Under the pieces are notes generated by a model. That model did not search any database and had not been told where the DNA came from. It worked only from the letters and a program-made list of their open reading frames with translations. A stretch of 64,000 nt of DNA from Prunella strophiata. Its lineage: Eukaryota > Chordata > Aves > Passeriformes > Prunellidae. Positions 1 through 14,547 of the stretch are shown here, one piece after another. The stretch is taken from assembly GCA_036583965.1 (NCBI GenBank), contig JAZBQD010000014.1, positions 186,001 to 250,000 on the forward strand. The letters are read 5' to 3'. The first letter of the stretch is position 1, and each line of letters starts with the position of its first letter. Both the position numbers and the translations under genes were made by a program.

Positions 1-104
1 AAATCATCCTGTCCTAATACTTTGCAGTATCATACAGGCACTTAAGAGTGTATATGTTCATAAAATAGACCTTGCCCCCATGCAAGCACACACAGAAACT
101 CTTG

Positions 105-128
105 CACACACACACACACACACACACA
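105..128. repeat. (CA)n microsatellite
   Basis: Twelve uninterrupted CA dinucleotides, preceded by a shorter imperfect CA stretch. It is an ordinary dinucleotide microsatellite and likely to vary in length. Confidence 0.95.
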
Positions 129-3100
129 GACATGCAGTCTGAACCATTAGTGGGTTGAACACAGCCAGGCAGAGGCCAGAACCAGGATTCCTGCAGGAGT
201 GATGACAACATCACAGGACATGTTTGCAGCCATGGTTTGCCCCCTATAAAAACCCCAAGAACCTACTCTAAATTTAGAGTCCAGCAGGTACATCTATAAA
301 TCAGTGCAGTGCCTGCATTTAACCACACATTGTGCAAGCTGAGTGACATCACTTTGTTCTGACTGTTCTGTACCTTGCACTGCTTACATAAGTCACACTA
401 CAATCAGCTCTTCTTGTGTTTCCTAGTTTTAGAAAAGGCTTAGTAGTTCCATGCTAGGAGTGGATATGTTTTGAAGTTTGTCTTTGACTAGTTTCATGCA
501 CTGTAGCTTTGCCCAGCAGAGGAGAAACTCACAGAGGGTGAAATAATTTGACCATGTTCCTTCAGTGCTGGCCAGAGTTCAGGTCAGCAGTCTGTTCCCT
601 GGAGCCTGTGCTCCTCATGCCAGTTCAAAGGACAGGGTTCAAAGAGGATTTTAACACTTGGTGTAAGCAGGACTGAAGGGGGTGAGGAGTGAGGTGTGTT
701 GAAGGTCTGAAAGTTTCTACTCATGGAGTAAAGGGGTGAGAAGATGAAGCACTGCTGAGGTGTCTCTCTGAGTCACAGACTCCCTGAGCCAAAGAGCCAC
801 ACAGGGTGACAACTATGAGGAAGCATTTTGCTTGGTCATTAATGAACCAGGACTGTAACAACAAGAGAGCACAGCACAAGGGTATATGCTGGGCTGCTGG
901 GACCTCACAGAGACCAGGAGGAATCTGTGCAGCTCCCTGTGCAGTCACCAGTCATCCCAGGCCCAAACTCCTCCCTGCTGACAGGCCCCATTCCTGTGTC
1001 CATTCCCTGGGAATGAGTAACCAGTGGGACAAGCTGCCCTGGACACCTGGCTGTCCTGGGCCCTCTGCCAGCCTGGAGCAGAGAGCTTCCCACACAGAAT
1101 GCAGCAGCCTGGGGGAAGGCAGAATCACACAGACCACTTTGCTATTTGGAAAGTGACAAGTCCTGCATCATCTTTTAGGGAAAATGTAAAGCAATGAGGC
1201 AGCTGAGAGAAATAAGCTCACCTGTCTGTGTTACAGTGCAGTGGGTCCTGCTAGGATTGACATAAATCAGAGAACCACAAAATGAAAAATGTGATTACAA
1301 TAGAATGTGAATTTCATTTCAGAAATAACGTGTTGTTCTAGAGCTGTCCTTTCAGGTTTCACTTTCACAAGCCTCTTAGAAATTCAGCTGTGAAATTTCA
1401 CTCCACCTTCATTAACAGCCAAAACCCAAGTGCACTGAATGATGTGAAAAGCAGACAGTGTATGACTATCTAATATATCTATACAAGGTAGTTATATTAA
1501 AGATTTATGATATTTACTAACACATGGCCATATCCTTAGCACTTTAGGCTTGCACAGCTCCATTGGTACATAGCCAATACACCCCAGCTGAGAATGCAGC
1601 CTTCAAATCCTTTACTCATTTGATTGTTGAAAGGCTGAGGCACAGAAAGTCTCACAAAAAAATTTACACTCATCTGGAATATCTGCGTAACAAACCAAGA
1701 ACTATATATTTTTCACACCTATTGTATTTTTTGTCACTTGTCCAGGCACAAAAAATCCAGCCTTTTTTCAGCAGAGTTTTTCTCCTGGAAGATGTTTCTA
1801 AACCAGGGATATCTAGTTTCTAAACTAGAGATATTCTTTCAAGTTAGTTCTCTACACAATCCTAAATCAACTGAATAATAAAAAGGGATGAGTGTGCATG
1901 TGTATGTCCAAATGTTTAGAAGATTTTTGTATCTTTTCACTGACTTTTCTTAAAAATCAGTCACTCTACAAGTGCAATATAACTTTGAAGAAATAATTTC
2001 AAAGACATGGTGGCGTTGCAGTTTTTGCTGTCCAGCTAAGATGTTGACTTAAACCAAATGTCAGTAACAAGGTCTCACCACTGAAAAAGTGTAATACCTC
2101 TAAAATTAAAAGCTCTGGCTTTTTTTTTTTAAGGCTCATTTTGTTGCACACACAGAAATTAAAAAGAGCAACACAAAGCCAAAGGCCAGCATGACTGGTT
2201 TTCTGCCTTAATTGTGGTAGCTGAGCTGCTGCAGAGCCATGTGCTGTAATTCCTTTCCAGCCATGCCTGGAGTGCACTGTGCCTGCCAGTGGGCACTCTG
2301 CTGCTGCCCTGGCTGCTGAGCATGGGAGGAATATCCAGAGCAGGAAGAAGCATTTCCTGTGCTGCCCACAGGCTGGGCTCAGAATACCCTGCAGAGATGT
2401 GAGGCAAGTGCTGAGCCATCCCTGGAAGGCAGCCACATCTGGAAGCTGGATAGTGAGGAGAGTGGAGGAGCTGGCATTCCCATTTCAGTGTCAATACCAA
2501 CTTCAGCTTGCTTTGGTTTTTACAGAATAGAAAAGGATCAAAATTCTCCTTTTAAAATGTGCTTACCCACATAATAACTTTGGCCAAGTCCTGATCTCTG
2601 TTCTTGGTGATGTTGTAAATTCTGGATTTATAAGCAGCTAATATGACAAAATGTGCAGAGCCATTATTCTCTTCAACAAACTAAATACTGTCCAAGCCTG
2701 AGCAGTTCTCAGTTGCACAAGCTGAGCTACATTTTCCAGTGAAACACATGTAGAGCAGCTTCCAGCCAAGCATAAGTTCAGCTGAACTTGCATAGGCAGA
2801 GTTTCCTGTAGTGCCATCAAATCTGAACCAGCTTACTTCGAGGCACTTTGATATTTCTCCATATTATACTCTGTAGACACAGGGAATTCTTGGAGCTGGA
2901 ATTATTAAGCCAGGTCCAGCACTGTTCTTATGCAGTTACTTGACCAGTGCAGAATAAATATTGCAGCCATTTTTGTGTGTTGCTATTTTCTGTCAGCCTT
3001 TCTTAACAAACATGCACAAATATGAAAAAAATGTGCTGTAATTTATTTCACTTGTTTGGAAACCACAAAGTAGTATGCATTTGTCTCTCAACATACAAAA

Positions 3101-5582
3101 AAAAATGATTGTCTCCCAAAATTCAGAGTTGTGGGTTTATTTCTATTAAATAAACCTGTAATACTGATGTAAAAAGGAATGTATATTTCTTTTAAGGAAT
3201 TTTGTTTATTCATAAAAATGCATCTAAAGGTCTGAAAGGAGCAATAGTTGATTATTTCTGTGAACAAGAAGAACATCAAATGTGCCTCTCCATGTTCTCA
3301 TGCTCTTATCAATACTTCCCCAAGCTTCCTGCTGACTTTGATAGGCTATTTTCTATAGACTCTGCTATAAAGTATTTTAACATTTTCTACAATCCACCCA
3401 ACCTCTCTTCAGCAGAGCTTTCACTACACACAGCTGTCTACCATGCAGAAGGAAACATTTTTCTTTCATTTTGCCACTTATTATATCTATTTTATTTTAT
3501 TAGATTTGCTATAATCTTCATAGAAGATTCACCTAATGTCAGATATTAGCAATTCTTTGATTTATTTCATAATTCTAATTAAATACTTGAGAATATTACA
3601 GCATAGAGACTAAGAAAAACCCTATCTACTGTACCATCCCACTGAAGAACTGAAAATAAATCACTTCATGTTTTTGCACACAGGTTATTTACTTTTTGTG
3701 CAGAAAGATCTTATGTCTATGAATCAATAGAAGTCTCAGTCAGCCAAAAATTTAACCAGATTTTCAATAATGCTGAAGACCATTAAGCAATGAGCAACAT
3801 TTTTCAGAGTTCAGCAACCACAGCTAACACAATACTTAGCGTATTTTTTTCAAAAGAAATAATTTGAAAAGAAATATTTGTGAACCCAGACATATCTGTG
3901 GGCATTGAATTTTTTAAAACATCCTGGCCAAACCATGCCACAGGGTTCTGTTGTAGAGTGAACTTCATGTACAAGCCACAGTAAGTCAGAGACTTGATTT
4001 TTATCTAAGTTTAGGAAGTTGATTGTCCTACCTAATTCTTACTTCTCCTTCTTCACATTTCCACAGGAACATACTGAACAGGCACAAAATCCCATAAGTC
4101 TTTGTATATTGAGAAGTTAAGGGGAGAATAAGCTCTAAACTGTCATAGCCCAGATTCAGAATTTTGGATGTTTCTCCTGGATGTTGAGCTATCTTGACTG
4201 ATCAAGTTTGCTTTTCTCCTTAAGAAGTTTTGGGCAACCTTTTATGATCCTACTTAGAATCAGAAAATAAAATAAGGAACCAGAGTCAAAACTTAAGACC
4301 TTCAGAGTTTAAGACAATTATTTCATTGTAAATTTCTTTTTCTTGATACAAATCATACATTTGAATTCAGAAGCACAGGAGGATTTCTGCTCACCTTCAG
4401 GAGGTGATGTTGTGCTATTTCTTATGTCCTCTGGCCCTTTCCACAGGGAAATCAAGAAACCAGTGTCCTTAAAAACCTCTAAAGTGTGTTTGCACATAAG
4501 GGTTGTGCATAAGAGGCTCTATCACCATCACTAACAAAGGACTTTGGGTGGGGACTATGAAGGACACAAAAGGGACTGTTTTACTTTTCTTTGATTAGAA
4601 CCAGGTGAGCTCTAGTTGCTGCCATTTTTTCCTGTATGAGGTAAAAACAAGTGACTGCTCTTCAAAAGGATTTCTGGCACTATTTTCCCCAGTTACTGTC
4701 ATCCTGTTGACAGGTTCGAATTCTCTGATTCCATATTTGCAAAGCCAACAAGATCTATCCCTTGAACTTTCAGGATTTTCAACATTTTCAATCCTGCATT
4801 TAAAACACTGAAGTATGTAATTGAAGACCCTGCAAAATCTGTTAAAGGTCCATCATTCTACTTTACCCAAGCTGATTTGATGACTGTTTCTACCTACAGA
4901 ACTTCAGGTCCTCTGGAGCCACATGAAATTCTCTGTTATTTAATCTTGCCTTCAAAAGTAGTTCTATGACTGGTTTGATTTCTTGACTATAGTAGGTACT
5001 ATAGATGGCACAAAGAAATTAATTCCATTATCACACTGCTTCTTGAACATAACCACACTGGAATTATCAGTACTTTCTCTCCTCTCAAATATTAAGTGCT
5101 AAGGAGTGGGCCAACACAGGAAATCTGACGTGTCATGTGTCATGGATTGCTCCTGAATACCTCAGACCCTTCAATGCCATCCCCATCACAAGTGCTGTAC
5201 TCCTTCTTCTTCCACTTCTGAAGTCTTCCTCATTACAGCTATGGATACCAATGAACTATAAATAGCTCACAGCCCTTCTATCAACTGCTTTGGAAACATC
5301 ATTAATGTGATCCACTCTTGGCTCTAGAAATGGAGTGAAACATTTGGATGGAGTTGCCAAATATCATTAGTTTCATTTGTCCCTTTGACCAGATCATAAA
5401 GACCTAATGTAAGGTAAAGCTATTTTTTATCTCCTTCAAACTGTGCAGTTCCATTTCACATTCTTATTGGCAATGGAAGGAGCCAAGTCCTACTCTACTG
5501 CTGGACTGAGAAGCCAGATTATTTTCTGTCCCTGGATTTGTCCTTTTAAATTAAGATACAGATATATTAGAAGTATGGAAAA

Positions 5583-5850
5583 GCTGCAGGGCTCAGTATT
5601 AGGGCCAGATTCATTTAATATTTTATTGATGACCTGGATGCCTGGATCAAGTGCATCCTTAACAAATTTGTGGACAATACCACAAATGGTATTTTGGGTA
5701 CCAAAAAGTTGGGTGGGAGTGTAGATCTGCTGGAAGGCAGGAAGGCTCTGCAGAGGGACCTGGACAGGCTGGATCCATGGGCTGAGGGTCAACAGGGCCA
5801 AGTGCTGGGTCCTGCCCTTGGGTCAAAACAACCCCAGGCAATGCCACAAT
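5583..5850 (+). mobile_element. CR1 LINE fragment (reverse-transcriptase C-terminal region), degraded
   Basis: The + strand matches the coding part near the 3' end of avian CR1 ORF2. Around 5694-5780 the translation contains the typical segment [20 protein letters not shown], followed by a decayed version of the lysine/cysteine-rich segment before the 3' UTR. The expected upstream residues are interrupted: an aspartate-rich segment is frame-broken near 5640-5690. The copy is truncated at both ends and cannot be active. The short ORF running through it to 5924 is a relic of the element and not a host gene. Confidence 0.85.
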
Positions 5851-8800
5851 TCAGGGCCAGTCTCAGGTGTACTTGGTTTGCTTGCAAAGATGTGGTAAAA
5901 ACATTTCAAAGGTCAGCAGTCTGAGCTGTGAACAGGGTTCCTTTTCCTCGTGGATTGCAAGATTCATCTAGGCTTGAAGAAAGGTTGGAGGATGGAGAAA
6001 AAAGGGAAAAAAGAAACAAAATAAGGAATGAGACTTTCAACCAGCTATAGAGAAAGCAGATTTTTATGATGATGAAATGTCGGGTGACATCCAAGTTAAA
6101 GCAAAGACCTGACAGTTCAGGATGCTTTTGTTATAATAATTTCCTTATCTGACTGTTGCCATATGTGATTTTTGAAAGACTTCTGACATCTAATTTCTCA
6201 CACTTTGTTCATAAGCAATAACTACTGTGTTTAATCTCTTAGAAGGCTCCTCTTTGGTCCTTGCACAGTAATTAGACCTAGAGAGCCTCTAGATATTGCA
6301 TGTGTGGGATACTGTGGCATTCAAAGCTAAATACATGGCATTTTTCCCTTTTGTTTAATTTGAAAATATTAACCTTATTTTTTTCACACTGCTCAACAAA
6401 AAAATATGGTCTTCACAAGTGGAATTGTCCCTTTCTACCATTTGCAAAGCCTTACAGGTTTCTGTCCCCTGAACATGCAGCTCATGCAGGCCTTTGAAGC
6501 AAAGCATGACATCAAACTAGCTCATCAAGAGAAACTCTGGCAGCTGTCCATGACACTGCTGAATAAAAGCACTTGTCAGGGCTAACCCACAGCCAGGCAT
6601 CCATGGACAGACAGGGATGCACTCCCCAATTACTTCCCAAGTCTTCCCATTTTCTTGATTGTGCCTGGCTCAGAGATGCAGCATGTGAAACCCCTGCTCT
6701 GCAGGGACTTGGTGCTTGCACACAGAGACTTCAGATCTTCCTGACAGGGGATTGCTTTTCTCCCTTAATGTTTCCACAAAGAACTGGTAAGATGCAGGAA
6801 ATTATTCTGAGAATTTGGCATCTGATGTGCATAAACCATCACCAGTACTGTAAGCAGGCAGGATTAGGTGTGTGTATTGGTGTGCACTTCAGCTCAGAGC
6901 AGGCAAGGCAGCACCCCTTGGCACTCCTGACATGCAACACTGACTAGAGAAAGGATTTTCCTGACAGCCACACTTTGGGTGTACTGACAGAGACAGGTGT
7001 GAAGAAGGAAGAGGTGTTTGCAATACAGCATTTCTTTTGGCCTTAGCAACCAAATTCGTGTTTCAAGAGTGAAAAGTTTCATTTTTTTTTTTTAATTCAT
7101 GGAATCAAGTAATCCTCTGTGTTTTGTAAGCCATTAGAACTGTGAAATTCAAATTTATGTTCTTTAGCTTATTTATCCTAAATATGCTAAAAACTGCCTT
7201 TCTTCAGTGGAAAGACACATCCCACCTCCTTAGCTGCTCCTTAGCTGCCTTCTTCTTCATTGAATTGCTTGAGAAAAAGAAATCTCATAGCCTTCTGCCT
7301 GAAACAAGCACATAATAAGCTCCCTAAATCTAACAGATGTCTATAATTTTTAAGCTCATCTGGGGAGCACTTTTTATAATCTATAATATTTGGCTAAGAA
7401 AGAACAGCACTACATGAAGGAGTGCTGTGCCTGGGGACACCCAGAAACTGGCTGGCTTGACTCCATCTCCTCCTGCTCTGCCTGCCCCAGTGTGATCAAC
7501 ATTCCCCAGGACAGTGTGGGAGTGTGCAACTGGCCAGGGAACTACCTGCCACTAGCAGGAAGAGCACTGAACACCTCAAGCCTTCAAATGCCTGACTTTT
7601 TCCTCCTGGTGAGACACAGCTGCCTTACAGCACAGAGTCAAGCGGTACAGAAACTTCCAACACACACAGTCCCTCTAAAGTACCATTTGGGGAATCCCTT
7701 AGGCATTGTTAAAGGATACCACAAGCCCAGTTAAGATTTACACATATATAAATTGTCTTTAACAGGAGACAATGTCACAATACAGGAAAACACACAACAC
7801 CCTTCCAGGACTTCTGGAAATAGCCAGGCCTTACCAGGATTTAAGTCTGACTTATCTATTTCTTATGTTTTATCTTGTCATGATGAAATGGCTCAATTTT
7901 AGTACATATATGTTCATTGTCAGAGGCACAGTTGATTCAGATACAAGGCATAGTTTCCAGGCATTGCTGTACACAAATCACTGTAAAATATACAAAAAGT
8001 GCAATGTGTGTCTGTCAAGGTATATGGTCTGAAACTGAAAGGAGGTAATTGTTTGTAATTCAACTGGATAAGAAAAAGGATTATTTTAAGTGATCATAAA
8101 TTGTTGTGAACTCTTTAGAGGGGGACCTGTTTTATACACACAGGTTTAACTTCTATCTTTTTGCAAGAACAGCAGGTCACATGATTTATAAAAGCATTTG
8201 TTGAAAGTGTAGTAATCCCTTTGGGCACTAATAAATGCCTTACAAACCATAACATAATTGAGACCATTTTCACAGTTTAACCTACCCTAGCTAGTTGTAT
8301 TTACTCAGTTCACCACTGGTGGAAAGGGAAGATCTCATGGAGACAACTGACTGGGCTTAATGCCTCAGCCAGTGTGCAGAAAGGCTGGCTACCTCACCCT
8401 GAGCAGTGTGCAGAAAAGTGCATGTCATCACAACTCAGATCCTCCAAACCAATGCACTGTAAAATTTAGAGAATCATCCTCAGAATAAAATTCCTGTTTC
8501 ACAGGTTTTCTTTCTCCCCACCTCTGACCAAATGAGATTATTGTGTTTTGACTTGAGAGAAAAAGGCAACATTTCACATACTTTCATTTAAACATCAATA
8601 GTACTTTAAGCCTTCAACTTCTTTTGTTTGCTTTACAGCTTGAATGCAACTTCTCTTCCAAAATTAGAGATTGAGTTTCTTGCACAAGCAATTGAGTTGA
8701 TGTCTTCATAAGATACATTTACTGTCTATATTCTACACAGGCAGAAAAAAATACTGAGTTAATAAAAATAAACCCTTCAAGATGACCTCCTGACCTTATT

Positions 8801-9040
8801 GACACCCACTGACCTCTTCCTTTAATATGATTGAGTCAGTAAGGCCAAATTACATTCAAAATTTCTCTAATTGGAAACTTGACTTCCCTAATTCTTGTAT
8901 TTTTTTAATATCTATTGGTATGAGCACCAAAATATTTTGCAAAGGTGAAAAAGTATTTTTTATTATATGAGAGAGCATGTCAGAGCACAGTTGAACCAGG
9001 TAATCTGTAGAGAAAAATCTTAGAGGTAAATTGTTGAAGA

Positions 9041-9150
9041 TCACAGAATCACAGACTGGTTTGACTTGGAAGGACCTTAAAACTTGTCTCATTTCAATCC
9101 CATGCCATGGGCAGGGACACCTTCCACTAGACCAGGTTGCTCAGAGCTCC
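9041..9150 (-). mobile_element. CR1 LINE 3'-end fragment, reverse orientation
   Basis: The + strand reads as the reverse complement of the avian CR1 tail. It starts with two TCACAGAATC-like octamer repeats (9041-9052), then the well-conserved block ending in GGGCAGGGACACCTTCCACT near 9111-9129. The 3' terminus of the element is therefore at 9041 and the copy is cut off after about 110 bases, as is usual for 5'-truncated CR1. Confidence 0.88.
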
Positions 9151-9367
9151 AAAGATTACCTGAACTGACTTGAGAGTAGCTGACCTGCTGAATGTTTGCT
9201 TAAGTAAATATGAATCTAAAAAAACCTGCCACACTCCAGAGTTCTTTATCTGGAGCTGCTGCTTGAGTCATTTATTAGAGAAACCCAGTTTATAAATGCA
9301 GGTCTTCTGGAAAGTGCAGTTTCTTTTGCTCTCTGCTCACAGATTCTTTCTTATCTTGCCTGTTATT

Positions 9368-9383
9368 AAAAAAAAAAAAAAAA
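9368..9383. repeat. A16 homopolymer
   Basis: A run of 16 adenines in AT-rich intergenic DNA. No neighbouring element was recognised that would make it a poly(A) tail. Confidence 0.95.
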
Positions 9384-12300
9384 TTAACAGATATTAATAC
9401 TGAAATACTAACACAACTATAGTATATCATGTGATTAATATAGCATTAAAACCAGTAAAATAAAATCACACTATTACCAAAATTGTAAACTTTTAAAACA
9501 CCCTTTTGGCAAGATATTTCTAAAATATCCCAGTGTATTTCTATTGTTTAGACATTTCTAAAAAGAAAAAAAAAAAAAGCCTACATAATTACTAGTTGCA
9601 TTTATAGAATTGTTACTCATACTCAGATTTGATTTTCTCCCCATACTTCTAAAGGTGTACACACTAATTCAGGAGTTTAAAAAAACCTCATTTTCAAATT
9701 CCAAGTTAATTATTTAGAAATTATTTCTGACAAAGCAGTTTATTTTTAGAAAGTAATCACATATCTTTTCCACAAAAGAATTAAAGACTTAATCACTGCA
9801 TTCTTTATAAACTTTGCATGATTTGATCACTCCTCTGGAGAAGTGTTTTTCTATACTGTCTGTTACTGCCTGTTGGGATTTAATTTTCTCTTTAAAGCAG
9901 GCTGAAACCTGTTCTTTGTGGTTACAAACAGGGCTTGCACAAGCCTTGAGCAGCACCTGAAGTGGATGGCAAACACTGGGTGACACAAGGTCAGCTCCCA
10001 GCCCTGGCTGGCCTCACTGTGGCCTCACCACCCACTTGTCTTGCACCAGATTTGTCCTCTCCAAGGACACAGGCAATCCTTAAGCAGACTGACACATTCA
10101 CAGCTCTGAAATCCCGTGTCCAAGAGCTGGGGAACATTTCTTTAGCAACTGCTGCCTGTGAACTCAAAGCCTGTGACACACAGGGGCTCGAGGGCACAGG
10201 CACATGAAGGTGAGCCACGGGTAAGGTAACATGACAAGGAATTTAGCAATAAACTGGCATCAAGTAAGGTTCCCATGGAAAGGAATGCTGTGTCACTCCC
10301 TGGGACAGACTTGTCAGCAGATACTTGGCCTGTGCTAAGTCCTGATTACCTCTGCTCTCTGAGGTGGCTTCCAGCCAGTTCAGCTTTTTCAGCAGAATCC
10401 CATGCCCTGAATGAAAAGCCCTACCTAGCCTGGCAGGGGCTTCTTTCCTGAAAGGAACTTGACTTTGTAAAGCGACTTCCCCCCTTCCTCTTATCCAAGA
10501 GCTCAGCAATGTGAAAAAATAGTTCCTACATGGATTTCAGACTTGCTGAGCTGGTGAAGAGCTTGGGCTGGGTTCATAAGTGATGAAGGGTTTCTGATCA
10601 CAAGTACAGATCAAGAAAAACAATGAGACATGGATTCTGTGTAAGTAAGTGGCTTATTAATCTCAGAAGTCTGTTATCACAAAGGCTATGGTTCATATGT
10701 CACTCCTATGGAGATAATTATCCTCTCAGGAGCAGCACAGGGACAGCCTGGGATAAAAGGCTCAGATGCAGAAGGCTCAGTGGTTTTGGCTGAAGAGAAG
10801 AGGGATCAGTCTGGGCTGAAAGCTCTACATGCAAGTTCAGATGTGTTTCTACTCCTACAGTGCAAGGCTGAGAGTTTCTGGCTTCCATTCAGTATAACCT
10901 ATGGCAATGAACAGATGAAAGTAGGAGCAGGGGTTACAAGACTGGTACAAAGAAAGGGGGAAGAGCAAAAGAAAACTAAACACATAGAACACCTCTAACT
11001 TCAAAACTGCATGACCTTAAGTATTCTGCTGTGCATTCAGAGATCTAACTCCAAAGAATTATTTTAGCTGAAAAAAGATCTTGTAACATTCTGTACATAA
11101 AACTTTCAGAAACTTGTATGTTTAATCTTGGAAGCAAAATCAGGTCTGTGCTGAACACGAGGAAATTCTAGAAGTAATTTTGAATTATCTTTCAAGCTGG
11201 CCAATTTAACACAGTTTATAATGGGAGGCCCCAGACTGCCACGTCCTTAGTCAGAATGCTTTGATGCAGTTAGGGAGGCAATTAAGTAAGGATTGCAGAA
11301 TTGTTCATTGCATATAAACTGCCTGGATGGCCACTGACCCATAGGCAAGCCCTCAGCAGAGCAGCAGACTGCCAAAGATGACAGTATTCCAATTTGAGAC
11401 TAAAACAGGATTTTTTAAATTGCTTAATCTCTTCTTCAAAAAACTGCATTTCATGCCCCATGTCTTCAAGCTAGATATAACATTCATTTGCTACATACAG
11501 CTGCTATTAATCTTAATTTCTTATTAGCAGTAAAGAACACATGAGAAAAATGGGGGTACTTTGCATGTTTATAATTGGTTGAATAGAACTTCCAAAGCTT
11601 CAGAGTTACAAAGTCTGTTCCTACAATAGTTTATGCACATAGAGAGCTTGAGGAGCTCAAGTAATGCTGTTCTCTGACAGGTTGCAAGCAGCCACACAGG
11701 TTTGCCAGGGTCAGGACTGTCAGGTATGTGTAATCTAGGACTCAGCCACTAGACAGGCACTCAAATGCATTCAATAAGCTCATATTTTCTAACTTTCAAA
11801 CTCATTTTCACCATTAGATATTCACACCTCATGTGATCTTATCAGCTAACGCTGCAGGATATCATTATTAGCTACTACTAAAATAAATATAGAAAGGAAA
11901 AAATAGCCTCATATGAATAACTTGCATGACTTTCACATAGCAAAGGTGAGTGTTATTGACTGATGCAAAAGGCACACCACACTACATTAAGCCAGCTAGA
12001 TATTTTTAATAAGCCTAAGGCCTTTGTATTTGCCTTTCTGCTGTATAGAGCACACAACCTAAGGTACAAAGAAGAATTCAGCCCAGCCTCTGGCCCAAAG
12101 CCTATCCATCTTGTTGATCAATATGCATATTTTACATCAGGACATGAAGTGCATTATTACATAAGAAAGCTCAGGAATCTATTGTCAGGGCACTGTGCAG
12201 CTTAAAAGCTCCCTGGAGAGACACTCCCAGGTTGGCAGGGCCTTTGTGGTGCACAGCTCAGCATCACAGAACCTCAGGGAGGGAGCAGGGTAAACCAGAG

Positions 12301-14547
12301 TCCAGGTCCAAAGGTGCCTCCAAGGTCTGGAGGCAGGTCTGGGGCTAAGCTAAGCTGAGACAGACCCAAAAACCAGCACTCCTTCCAAGGGGGCCTCAGG
12401 GCTGAGCTCAAATAGAGATCCCAGCCAGGGAGAGGGGGAAGGAGGCCCCAGGTGAGGGTGATCAGGGCCATTAAGGCTTTTTAGAGCACTCAGGAGCATA
12501 AAACCCATCACCCCTTTGTAAGACAGAGATTTTTTGTGTGTAATTGAGTTGAGTGAGAGCATGTGTGGCTCAGACAGTGCTCCTGGTGCCCATTATAGTG
12601 ATAACATTGTGTTAAGTGTTGATGAAGAAGACCTTTAGGACCAATATATAAAGATTAGACACAAAGCCCCCTCTCCGTAAAGACTTTGGCTAGACAGAGT
12701 AGTTTCTTGTTTTACAATGGACCATGAGGTCTTTAAAAACCAAAATCAATTAGCATTCTAGGATTCTAACTGATCTTAAGGGTACTTGATCAGTAGTCCC
12801 TTTAAGAAAAACTTTATTCCTGTGTTTTCTGATCAAGTGCTGTGATCTGCTAGGAGGTATATTGGGCTACAGAAGCCTACAAGAAGGAAAACAGCTGCAT
12901 TTTTTGTCCATGGGCGTGTTTTGATGGAAGCCAGAGGAGCTAAGAAGGGGCAGGAATACCTTTTCATTTTATAAAAGGCCTGGACAGGGCAGCAGCAGGT
13001 TTCCTTGGTTGTTTTTTTAAACCAGGATGGCTGGAACTTTATGGATAGTGCTCAGGGCACAGCAGAGAGGCTGAGCTCCTGGAGACTCCAGTGAAACTGC
13101 TGTAAGGTTGGCTACTGGCTGGTGACACAAGTGTCCCCATGGGCCCCAAACATGACAGTGCTGGTGGGATCCAGAAGCACTCTGCAGGGGAAAGACATCC
13201 AGTCTTTAGTGAGTACAGCATGATGTGAGGGAAGTGAGAGTGTAACTCCTCTGACAGCAAAGAGAGTTGTTCCTCCTCTGTCAGGAGCAACTTGGAGGGT
13301 AACAGTTCAGGACAGTCTTCTGCTCCTCTTTCCCATGGGATAAATAACTCTAATGACTGCATTTACAGGGCTAACATGTGACTGCAAACTTCATTCTCTC
13401 CAAGAAAAAGAACTATCAGATTTAACAAGGGAAGAGGTGCTTAAGTCCTGAGATTGTATGTCCCTTTTTTCTATTGCTTTATGAAAGAACTAGATATTTT
13501 ACTAGCAAAATGCTACATCAACTTCAAATTTCTCTCCTCTATCCAATTCAGCAGAAAGGCCTTCCACAGAAAATACTCATCTATATTGGTGTCATGGGAA
13601 ATGAGTGTTTGTGACTGTAAATTGCAGTTCCCATATGGCACCAGCACAAGTCACAGGCCCCAAAGTCAGAGCCCAGCATCCCCCAGCTAGAGAGAGAGGG
13701 TACACCCCAAGGGCTGACCTGTGGTTCTTCCTGCATGACCATGGGGAAGACATGGGAAGGTGGGATGGGAAACCCACGGCTGTCCTGGCAGCATGGGTGT
13801 GTCAAATCAAGGAGGGAAACATTAACAGAGGGAACTCCAGTAAAGTGAAGGTAGCCTCAGCCTCCCATGACTGAGCTGCTGGGTATGATCTGTCAGATCC
13901 CCTGGAAGGAACCTCTACCATGCATGCCCAGGAAAGAAATAATAACCAGGGCTAGAGGGGCCCTGCCTCTAGCCAGGAAGAGGCACGGGAAAAACGGGTC
14001 TTTTGGACAGTGTAGATCCAGAACCATGATACATCAGAGCCACAGAAATAAGCCTTTACAGTATTTTTAGGAACTAAGGAGAGGCTAAAGAAATATTATA
14101 AACAAAGAACGTTGGACGAATTGTGGTGGTATTGCTCTCCAATGGTGGCTTAGAAAATTGTAAAATTCTGAGGAAGTTTTGGCCATTGTTGGAATCTGCA
14201 GTGGACAGCCACCACCAGCTGCAGGAGGACGTGGGATCCAATCTCTGCAGCACAAGCTGGGTTATTCCCTGAGATCACCAACTCCTGATATTCACAAGAG
14301 GTGCTAATGCTCAGGAAGATGTGACAGATCTTGGCAGAGAATTCAGCAAACACCTTAGGTTGGGTTTTGTCCCCACAGAGGACACATGGGAGCAGGAGAG
14401 CAAGAAGGAAGCAGCAGCTCATCTGTGACATCAGTGGGGTGGGCAGGAGAGATCTGCCTGCAGTGACAGTAGACAGATCTGTGGGACACAGTGAGAAGGA
14501 GGAATAGTGAAAAAGGTGTCCAGAAGGCCTGACCAGAAATAGTCATT

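Larger units (their letters stand above)
1..14547. other. Intergenic region upstream of KIAA0930
   Basis: I see no exon that I can recognise on either strand. The open frames here are short, lack convincing codon structure and overlap one another on opposite strands. The stretch holds a CA microsatellite near its left edge, two CR1 LINE fragments (5583-5850 and 9041-9150) and A-rich runs. In human the gene on this side of KIAA0930 is, from memory, UPK3A, transcribed away from it. No uroplakin-like exon was recognised here, but small exons could have been missed by eye. Confidence 0.6.

Noticed and set aside
5670..5924. 84-codon ORF
   Set aside because: It is the decayed C-terminal part of CR1 ORF2 and not a host gene.
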